Source: Actinomycetota bacterium
Lineage (GTDB): Bacteria > Actinomycetota > Thermoleophilia > Gaiellales > Gaiellaceae
Length of the DNA: 7,002 bases
Assembly (NCBI GenBank): GCA_005885565.1
Contig: VAXK01000115.1
Span: forward strand, 1-7,002
Direction: 5' to 3'
Each line of letters starts with the position of its first letter. Within the stretch, counting starts at the first letter, position 1. The translations under genes and the position numbers were made by a program. Shown piece by piece: positions 1-5,233 of the stretch. Below the pieces are notes generated by a model that worked only from the letters and a program-made list of their open reading frames with translations, was not told the DNA's origin and did not search any database.

Positions 1-40
1 CACTCGGGCACACCCCCAGGGCGGCGAATTGTAGCCCTGC

Positions 41-1225
41 TCAGCGCCGGGCGACCGCCGCCTTCGTGAGCGCGCCGACTCGCACGAGCCGCGTGGGACG
101 GCGCGCCAGCCAGCGCAGCACCGGCCATGGACGCACGCGCGACTGGAGCAGATCGAACACGAGCTCGGGCGGCATCGTCGCCAGGAGCTCGACTCTCCGG
201 TTCCAGCGTGCGTCGTCGCCGGGCGCCGCCAACCGCCGGTTTAGCCCGGCGCCGATCCGGAGCTCTCGGCCGAACTCCCGCCTGAACCGTTCCTCGAAGC
301 TCGTGAGCGAGGAGCCGCGACTTACCGCTCTGAGGCTGATCCGGATGCCCTCGCCGACCACGAGGGAGGCATGGCCGGCGGCGTCTCCGACTGCAAGAAC
401 GCCGTCGCCTGCGAAGCGGGGGGCCACGGTCTCGGCCGGGATCAGGCCGTAGTGATACTCCGTGATCGCCGCCTCCGCGAGGCCGAGGCCAACCGCCGCC
501 TCCTCCTGAAGGAGACGCGCAAGGCGCTCCTTCGGATCGTCGCGAACGTCGGCGTGGTGGAGACCGACTCCCAGTCGAACCCGGGTTCCGCCCCACGGGA
601 ACGACCACGCGTACCCGCTCGGCGCATACCGCTCGCCGACGACGAGCACAGCCTCTCGCTGGTCGACGTGTGGTGCGACGAGCTCGTACTCGGCGCCGAC
701 GCCGAAGCGCTTGAAGCCCGGATGGAGGCGTGCGCGCTTCGACACCTGCGCGCGGTGGCCACCGGCATCCACCGTGACTCTCGCACGGATCTCGTACCGG
801 CCGCGGTCGCGCGACTCTGCGACGCACCCGGCTACCGCATCGCCGGCCCACAGGACGTCGCGGAAGATCGTTCCGCACACGATCCGAGCGCCCGCGCCGG
901 CGGCCTCCGAGCCGAGCCAGCGGTAGAACCGGCGCACGTCGAGGACACAGAAGCCGGCTTCGGCCGTAGCCGGGAATGCGGCGCTCGCGCCGGGGGCCAC
1001 GATCCGCAGCGACTCCAGCGAGTGGTACGTGTCCGGCGGAGCGCCGACGCCGCGAACCGTCGACGACGCCGTCATACCGCTTGTGCGCACGTGCTCGGCG
1101 ATCTCCTTCTGGCGCTCGATCACGAGCGTCGTGAGCCCTGCCGACGCCGTCGCTTGCGCCACGGCAAGCCCGGCCGGGCCTGCGCCGACGACGAGCACGT
1201 CGACCTGCTCGCTCGGTGAGTCCAA
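41..1225 (-). CDS. Geranylgeranyl-reductase-family FAD-dependent oxidoreductase
   Basis: 394-residue flavoprotein of the geranylgeranyl reductase (GGR)/digeranylgeranylglycerophospholipid reductase family, in the PHBH-like FAD fold. Known members reduce isoprenoid double bonds in lipids, quinones or carotenoids; the substrate here cannot be told from sequence. Visible features are the N-terminal Rossmann motif VGAGPAG (residues 13-19), the family motif YAWSFPWGG (205-213) followed by a VGVG-like strand (LGVGL), and the second FAD motif GDAAGHAS (280-287) leading into GEGIR (291-295). There is no signal peptide, so it should be cytosolic or membrane-associated. The start is a TTG (complement of 1223-1225). 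No in-frame ATG or GTG lies just upstream, and the next internal GTG (residue 10) would remove the residues leading into the FAD-binding strand. The helix after GEGIR looks shorter than in relatives (see findings). It is divergent from the pilus cluster and probably unrelated to it. The family call is firm; the specific reaction is unknown. Confidence 0.88.
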   Translation of the reverse strand: MDSPSEQVDVLVVGAGPAGLAVAQATASAGLTTLVIERQKEIAEHVRTSGMTASSTVRGVGAPPDTYHSLESLRIVAPGASAAFPATAEAGFCVLDVRRFYRWLGSEAAGAGARIVCGTIFRDVLWAGDAVAGCVAESRDRGRYEIRARVTVDAGGHRAQVSKRARLHPGFKRFGVGAEYELVAPHVDQREAVLVVGERYAPSGYAWSFPWGGTRVRLGVGLHHADVRDDPKERLARLLQEEAAVGLGLAEAAITEYHYGLIPAETVAPRFAGDGVLAVGDAAGHASLVVGEGIRISLRAVSRGSSLTSFEERFRREFGRELRIGAGLNRRLAAPGDDARWNRRVELLATMPPELVFDLLQSRVRPWPVLRWLARRPTRLVRVGALTKAAVARR

Positions 1226-1243
1226 GCTCCGAACCCTGCCAGC

Positions 1244-1271
1244 TAAAGGTCGCGCGCGGCGCCGCCGATCC
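1244..1271 (+). promoter_or_regulatory. Candidate sigma-28/FliA-type promoter of the pilus cluster
   Basis: TAAAGGTC (1244-1251) lies 12 nt before GCCGATCC (1264-1271). The sigma-28 (FliA/SigD/WhiG) consensus is TAAAGTTT, 11 nt, GCCGATAA; each half here matches 6 of 8 positions with one extra spacer base. By eye TAAA is not seen elsewhere on this strand, although GCCGAT is common. Transcription would begin roughly at 1277-1280, a few bases before the ATG at 1285, where no Shine-Dalgarno is visible. The site lies in the divergent gap between the flavoprotein and pilT genes. This is inference from pattern only. Confidence 0.35.
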
Positions 1272-1284
1272 CGTTCGTGCCGCG

Positions 1285-2448
1285 ATGGATCTCAACGCTC
1301 TCCTTCGGCGCGCCGTCGAGCTCGGCGCCAGCGACGTCCACCTGAAGACCGGCCAGCCGCCGGTGCTCAGGTGCGACGGCGCCCTCGCGCGGCTCGAGGA
1401 GTGGCCTCCGCTCGACGAGGCGGCGGTGGACGTTGCCCTGCAGGTCGTCGCGGCCACTGCGCCCGCGCGCCTCGCCGCCTTCCACGAGACGGGCGAGCTC
1501 GACATCGCCTACCAGGACGTCGGCCTCCCGCGCTTCCGCGTCAACGCCTACCGCCAGCGCGGCACGACGTCGCTCGCGTTCCGGGTCATCCCGACGCACG
1601 TGCCGACCTTCGCGGAGCTGAACCTGCCTGCGGGTGTCGAGCGGCTCGCGAACGAGGCGCGCGGCCTCGTCCTCGTCACCGGCGCGACCGGATCGGGAAA
1701 GACCATGACCCTCGCCGCCATGGTCGGGCACGTCAACCGCACGCGACAACAGCACGTGATCACGATCGAGGACCCGATCGAGATCCTCCATCCTGACGAG
1801 AGCTGCATCGTGAGCCAGCGCGAGGTCGGCCACGACACGCAGTCGTTCGAGCAGGCGCTCCGCCGCGCGTTGCGCCAGGACCCCGACGTCATCCTGATCG
1901 GCGAGCTCCGGGACGCGGAGACGGCGCAGACCGCGCTCCAGGCTGCCGAGTCGGGTCACCTCGTCTTGACGACGATGCACACCGTCGACGCGGCCGAGAC
2001 GGTGGGGCGGATGATCGAGTTCTTCCCGCCCACGAAGCACCACCAGATCCGCTCGATCCTCGCAGGCGTCCTGCGCGGGATCGTCAGCCAGCGGCTCCTT
2101 CCGCGCGTGGACGGCGGCCGGATTCCGGCCGTCGAGGTCATGGTCGCGAACAGCCGCATCGCCGACCTGATCCGCGAGGCGCGGACCGAGGAGATCCCGG
2201 ACGCGGTCGGCGAGGGGGCGTTCTTCCAGATGCAGACCTTCTCGGACGCGCTGATCGAGCTCGTCCTCGCCGGCCACGTCGACCGCGAGGTCGCGGCCAA
2301 CGCGGCCACCAACCGGCACGACTTCCTCGTCGTGCTCGAGCACGCTCTCAAGCGCCGGGCCGCGACCGAGCGCGCGCGAGAGGCGGCGCAGCGGCCGGCC
2401 GAGAGCGACGAAGGCCCGGGCCTGCGCGTCGTCGACCCGGTTCAGTGA
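1285..2448 (+). CDS. pilT: PilT-family type IV pilus retraction ATPase
   Basis: Hexameric secretion-type ATPase that powers pilus retraction at the cytoplasmic face of the inner membrane. From the ATG at 1285 it is 387 residues, near the usual PilT/PilU length. Residues 1-100 form the PilT-type N-terminal domain (begins MDLNALLRRAVELGASDVHL). The core shows the Walker A GATGSGKT (133-140), Asp box TIEDPIE (160-166), Walker B region DPDVILIGELRD (199-210) and His box HLVLTTMHT (225-233). SRIADLIREAR (290-300) corresponds to the AIRNLIRE motif needed for retraction in PilT, and MQTFSDAL follows. An in-frame GTG at 1216 would add 23 residues, but the family N-terminus aligns at 1285; the longer form would also overlap the divergent gene and swallow the candidate promoter. 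The last 30 residues are charged and probably disordered. Its TGA overlaps the next gene's GTG. PilU is a less likely alternative. Confidence 0.93.
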   Translation: MDLNALLRRAVELGASDVHLKTGQPPVLRCDGALARLEEWPPLDEAAVDVALQVVAATAPARLAAFHETGELDIAYQDVGLPRFRVNAYRQRGTTSLAFRVIPTHVPTFAELNLPAGVERLANEARGLVLVTGATGSGKTMTLAAMVGHVNRTRQQHVITIEDPIEILHPDESCIVSQREVGHDTQSFEQALRRALRQDPDVILIGELRDAETAQTALQAAESGHLVLTTMHTVDAAETVGRMIEFFPPTKHHQIRSILAGVLRGIVSQRLLPRVDGGRIPAVEVMVANSRIADLIREARTEEIPDAVGEGAFFQMQTFSDALIELVLAGHVDREVAANAATNRHDFLVVLEHALKRRAATERAREAAQRPAESDEGPGLRVVDPVQ

Positions 2449-3857
2449 GCCGTCGGCTCCTTCTCGCCGCCGGGCTCCTGCTCGCCTGCGCCCTCGCCGC
2501 CGGCACCGCCTCGGCGGGCACGTTCTCGCTGGTCACGGCTCCCGCGACGCTGCCGAGCGCGCAGGTGCCGAACCTGCCCGGGTCGATCGCCTTGCCGCCG
2601 TCGCTCGGCTCGCCGCCCGCCCGGCCGGAACAGCTCTCGTATGCGCAGCTCAGCGCGCTCTGGCGCGACGCGGGCGCCGCCTACGGCGTGCCGTGGCAGG
2701 TGCTCGCCGCGATCAACAAGGTCGAGTCGAACTTCGGCCGCAACATGGGCCCGAGCTCCGCCGGCGCGATCGGCTGGATGCAGTTCATGCCCTCGACCTG
2801 GCTGCGCTGGGGGCTCGACGCCGACGGCGACGGGGTCGCCGACCCCTGGCGCGCCGCCGACGCAATCTACGCGGCCGCGCGCTATCTCGCCGCCTCCGGC
2901 GGCCAGACCGACATCTCGCGCGCCGTCTACTCGTACAACCACGCGCAGTGGTACGTCGACGAGGTGCTCGCGACGGCGCGGCTCTTCGAGGGCGGCGGCG
3001 TGCAGGCGGCCGTGACGGTCGACCGGCTCCAGCGCGGGCTCTCGACCTCGTCGGTGGCCGTCGCCGCCGCGAGCCACGACCTCGCCGTCGCGCGTGCGCG
3101 GGCGGCAGCCCTCGCGCGCGTGGAGGCCCGCTTCCGGCGACGCGCTGACGACGCGCCCCTCCTCTCCGACCGCCTCGACGCGCAGAAGCAGGCCGTCCTG
3201 CTGGACGTGCGGCGGCAGGCGCTGCTGGCGCAGGCCGCACGTGCGAAGGAGCGGCTCGCGGCGGCCGAGCGGCAGTTCGCGGCCGCCCGCAGCTCGGCCC
3301 GGACGGCGTCGTTCGACCCGTCCGCACGGACGCTGCTCTCGAGCCCGGCGTACGGCCGCAACTACGTCTTCCCGGTCGGCGGCGGGCCGAGCGTCGTCTT
3401 CGCCTCGCATACGCACCACGACTACCCGGCCGTCGACATCGCGGCGCCGATGGGGTCGCCGCTCTACGCGCTCGCGAACGGCATCGTCGTGCGCGCGTGG
3501 GGGACTCCCGATGCACGCTGCGGGATCGGCCTCACGATGCGCGCGGAGGACGGCCTCGTCTGGACGTACTGCCACATGTCTGCCCTCGACCCTGCGATCC
3601 ACGCCGGGTCGGTCGTCTCCGCCGGGACTCCCGTCGGCCGGGTCGGGGAGACCGGGCACGCGACCGGGCCGCACCTCCACCTCCAGCTCCAGCCGCCGAC
3701 GCAGTGGCCGCAGCGGATGGCCTGGTTCCAGGGCTTCGCGGGCTCCGCGTTTACGTGGTCGGACGGTCCGACGACGAGCGAGCCGTCCGCGGCGCCGCGC
3801 GCCGTCTTCTCGGTCGTTCCGCCCGCTCGAAGCGGCGTGGTCACCTTCACTCGCTAG
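2445..3857 (+). CDS. Secreted bifunctional peptidoglycan hydrolase: MltB-like lytic transglycosylase plus M23 endopeptidase
   Basis: 470 residues with two wall-cutting domains. A Sec signal peptide spans residues 1-24 (MSRRLLLAAG, then a hydrophobic core and an ASA cleavage site). Residues 65-182 are a soluble lytic transglycosylase domain of the MltB/SLT_2 type: likely catalytic Glu94 in NKVESNFG, GAIGWMQFMPSTW (107-119), the calcium-loop-like DADGDGVADPW (125-135) and YSYNH (162-166). Residues 203-285 are Ala/Arg/Gln-rich with coiled-coil character. Residues 306-415 are an M23 (LytM-like) domain: H324/H325 and D331 in HHDYPAVDIAAP, YCHMS with H377, and HLH (410-412), so the zinc ligands appear complete. 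The first enzyme cuts glycan strands and the second cuts peptide cross-links. The GTG start overlaps the pilT stop (GTGA) with no clear Shine-Dalgarno, suggesting coupling. Position implies a role in opening the wall for the pilus, which is inference. Confidence 0.88.
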   Translation: MSRRLLLAAGLLLACALAAGTASAGTFSLVTAPATLPSAQVPNLPGSIALPPSLGSPPARPEQLSYAQLSALWRDAGAAYGVPWQVLAAINKVESNFGRNMGPSSAGAIGWMQFMPSTWLRWGLDADGDGVADPWRAADAIYAAARYLAASGGQTDISRAVYSYNHAQWYVDEVLATARLFEGGGVQAAVTVDRLQRGLSTSSVAVAAASHDLAVARARAAALARVEARFRRRADDAPLLSDRLDAQKQAVLLDVRRQALLAQAARAKERLAAAERQFAAARSSARTASFDPSARTLLSSPAYGRNYVFPVGGGPSVVFASHTHHDYPAVDIAAPMGSPLYALANGIVVRAWGTPDARCGIGLTMRAEDGLVWTYCHMSALDPAIHAGSVVSAGTPVGRVGETGHATGPHLHLQLQPPTQWPQRMAWFQGFAGSAFTWSDGPTTSEPSAAPRAVFSVVPPARSGVVTFTR

Positions 3858-3862
3858 GGGGT

Positions 3863-3889
3863 TGATCTTTCGGCCGCACGTGCCGATCG
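3863..3889 (+). promoter_or_regulatory. Candidate sigma-28/FliA-type promoter, probably giving a leaderless mRNA
   Basis: TGATCTTT (3863-3870), exactly 11 nt, then GCCGATCG (3882-3889). Against TAAAGTTT-N11-GCCGATAA this matches 5 of 8 and 6 of 8 positions with the consensus spacing. The 39-nt gap holding it is the only non-overlapping junction of real length within the cluster. Transcription would start near 3895-3898, at or next to the ATG at 3897, and no Shine-Dalgarno precedes that ATG. The TCGGC/GCCGA arms (3870-3874, 3882-3886) also form a small inverted repeat around the GCACGTGC palindrome (3876-3883). Pattern-based, untested. Confidence 0.35.
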
Positions 3890-3896
3890 CGCGTGT

Positions 3897-4703
3897 ATGG
3901 CCCCCCGCCTGACTGCGCTCGCGGTCCTGCTCGTGCTGCTGCTCGGCACCGCGACGTTCACGTACGCGGCGCAGCAGCGCATCGCGACGACGAAGCCGGC
4001 GGCGGCGACGAAGCCCGCCGCACCTCCGCTCGTCGTCGTCCCCAACGTCTCCGGGCAGGCCTACGTCTTCGCAAAGGGCACCCTCCAGGATGCCGGCTTC
4101 GCCTGGCGCGTCGAGGGCTCGGTGCGCGGCTATGCGGCGAATGCCGTCGTGGAGCAGCGGCCCGCCGCAGGTGCACGCGTCCTCGACACCGGCGCGCCGC
4201 TCGTCGTCCTGCGCCTCACGGCGAACAAGCGCTACGCACAGGACGGCGAGCCCGAGAACTCCTCGCCCTACCCGGGCACCGAGATCCGCTATCCCAACGC
4301 GCCCGCGAAGTCGGCACCGAAGCCGAAGCCGGCTCCCAAGCCCGAGCCGAAGCCGGCCCCCAAGCCGGCGCCGAAGCCGAAGCCCGCTGCGCGCCCGCCC
4401 GCCTTCCACGTCCCCGGCGCGCGCAAGGAGCCGCTCGACGAGATCCCGCTGCCGAAGCGTGCGGCGCGGCTCGAGGGCTGGCTCGCGCGCCATCCGCACC
4501 CGACGAACGCGAACGTCCGCTACTGGCTCTACCAGAACGCGTGGATCGTCACCGGCGCGCGGTTTGGCTGGTGGCACGGCGCGCAGGCGCTCCGCCTCCT
4601 GATCGCGGCCGACCGGAAGGCTCAGCGCGCCTGGGGGATCGGCAGCCGCAGCGAGACCGTCGCCCGCCGCGCCCTCGTCGAGGTCAAGCGGAGGTCGCGA
4701 TGA
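3897..4703 (+). CDS. Membrane-anchored PASTA-domain protein with X-Pro spanner, pilus-cluster associated
   Basis: 268 residues. Residues 5-24 are a hydrophobic segment that may act as an uncleaved anchor or a signal peptide. Residues 45-107 match one PASTA domain: VPNVSG (48-53), LQDAGF (63-68), VVEQRPAAGARV (84-95) and a closing VVLRL strand. PASTA domains in other proteins bind muropeptides or peptidoglycan. Residues 140-163 are a strict X-Pro tract (see repeat entry), as in TonB-like or wall-spanning linkers. Residues 170-268 form a C-terminal domain I do not recognise. It is rich in Trp, Tyr and Arg (GWLARHP, YWLYQNAWIV, FGWWHGAQALRLL) and strongly basic at the end. The ATG at 3897 has no Shine-Dalgarno. 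The stop overlaps the next start (ATGA). I infer an envelope tether between peptidoglycan and the pilus machine; the exact function is unknown. Confidence 0.78.
   Translation: MAPRLTALAVLLVLLLGTATFTYAAQQRIATTKPAAATKPAAPPLVVVPNVSGQAYVFAKGTLQDAGFAWRVEGSVRGYAANAVVEQRPAAGARVLDTGAPLVVLRLTANKRYAQDGEPENSSPYPGTEIRYPNAPAKSAPKPKPAPKPEPKPAPKPAPKPKPAARPPAFHVPGARKEPLDEIPLPKRAARLEGWLARHPHPTNANVRYWLYQNAWIVTGARFGWWHGAQALRLLIAADRKAQRAWGIGSRSETVARRALVEVKRRSR
4314..4385 (+). repeat. In-frame X-Pro coding repeat (Lys/Ala/Glu-Pro)
   Basis: Twelve consecutive X-Pro dipeptides (AP, KP, KP, AP, KP, EP, KP, AP, KP, AP, KP, KP; residues 140-163) encoded by imperfect 6-nt units such as AAGCCG. If extended as polyproline II at about 3 angstrom per residue, this 24-residue tract would reach about 7 nm. 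Synonymous codons vary (CCG and CCC, GCA, GCT, GCC and GCG), so the protein pattern looks selected rather than a fresh slippage product. Repeat number could still vary between strains. Confidence 0.8.
4690..4695 (+). promoter_or_regulatory. Shine-Dalgarno of the prepilin gene
   Basis: GGAGGT, 4 nt before the ATG at 4700, lying inside the last codons of the preceding gene. It is the strongest Shine-Dalgarno in the window and fixes the prepilin start, leaving the short 10-residue leader expected for a prepilin. Confidence 0.8.
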
Positions 4704-5233
4704 GGCTCTCGGTCGTGAGCGAGCGCGGCTACACGCTCGTCGAGATGCTCACCGTCCTCGTCATCTTCGGGACGGTCATGAGCGCCCTCATGGTGCTGCT
4801 CGTCCAGGGGACGAACGCCGAGGTCGACATGAACAGCCGCTTCCAGGCGCAGCAGGACGCCCGGCTCGCACTGGACAAGATTCGCCGCGAGGCGCACTGC
4901 GCGAGCGCGGTCACCGTCTCGAGCTCCTCGTCGGTCACGCTCAGCCTGCCGGCGTACTGCCCGACCGGGAACGGCTCCGTCACCTGGTGCACCGCCTCGC
5001 TCGGCACGAGCCGCTACGGGCTCTTCCGCAAGGTCGGCGCGGCCTGCGACTCGACCGGCGTCCGCTGGGCCGATCACCTGACGAGCGCGAACGTCTTCAC
5101 CTACGCGGCCCAGAGCCCGACCAGCCTCGCGAAGCTCAGCGTCGACTTCCCGGTGAACGTGAAGCCGTCGCGCACCGTCGACACCTACGAGCTGAAGGAC
5201 GACATCGTCCTTCGAAACAGCACGAGGTCGTGA
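4700..5233 (+). CDS. Type IV prepilin, PulJ/PilW-like minor pilin
   Basis: 177-residue prepilin with a class III-type N-terminal cleavage/methylation site. The 10-residue basic leader ends SERG, and cleavage after Gly10 would give a mature protein starting YTLVEMLTVL. Tyr stands at +1 in place of the usual Phe, and the conserved Glu5 is present (Glu15 of the precursor). Residues 11-36 form the hydrophobic assembly helix. The region around 37-65 (Glu, Gln, Arg-rich, with DARLALDKIRREA) is the amphipathic continuation typical of PulJ/PilW. The globular part has four cysteines (67, 87, 97, 116), which could form two disulfides. The small size and the PilX-like gene directly downstream recall the minor-pilin order pilW-pilX, so a minor pilin is likelier than the major subunit. 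It should be processed by the peptidase encoded at 6752. Confidence 0.88.
   Translation: MRLSVVSERGYTLVEMLTVLVIFGTVMSALMVLLVQGTNAEVDMNSRFQAQQDARLALDKIRREAHCASAVTVSSSSSVTLSLPAYCPTGNGSVTWCTASLGTSRYGLFRKVGAACDSTGVRWADHLTSANVFTYAAQSPTSLAKLSVDFPVNVKPSRTVDTYELKDDIVLRNSTRS
5224..5227 (+). promoter_or_regulatory. Shine-Dalgarno deciding the PilX-like start
   Basis: GAGG lies 5 nt before the ATG at 5233 but only 2 nt before the in-frame GTG at 5230. The arrangement GAGGTCGTG-ATG closely copies GAGGTCGCG-ATG before the prepilin gene at 4700, so the ATG at 5233 is preferred. Confidence 0.65.

Noticed and set aside
17..39. Inverted repeat CAGGGC (17-22) and GCCCTG (34-39) just past the flavoprotein stop as a terminator, and TACAAT on the minus strand (complement of 28-33) as a -10 box
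   Set aside because: The stem is only 6 bp with an 11-nt loop and no T-tract on either side. No -35-like hexamer is found at 17-18 nt upstream of TACAAT. Too weak to list as features.
252..259. Another GCCGATCC, as a further sigma-28-like -10 element
   Set aside because: It lies inside the flavoprotein coding region with no matching -35 element at the right distance. GCCGAT also recurs at other coding positions by chance.
1216..1284. GTG start at 1216 giving a 410-residue PilT
   Set aside because: The added 23 residues do not resemble a PilT N-terminus, overlap the divergent gene's start and cover the candidate promoter; the family N-terminus aligns at 1285.
4314..4385. Short tandem units as a CRISPR-like or regulatory DNA repeat
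   Set aside because: The units are in-frame, 6 nt long, without spacers, and encode a clear X-Pro protein linker.
2442..4577. Long minus-strand open frame (711 codons) opposite the hydrolase and PASTA genes
   Set aside because: Its translation is Arg/Gly/Ala-rich low-complexity with no recognisable domain, while the opposite strand carries clear families. Long antisense frames are expected at this GC content.
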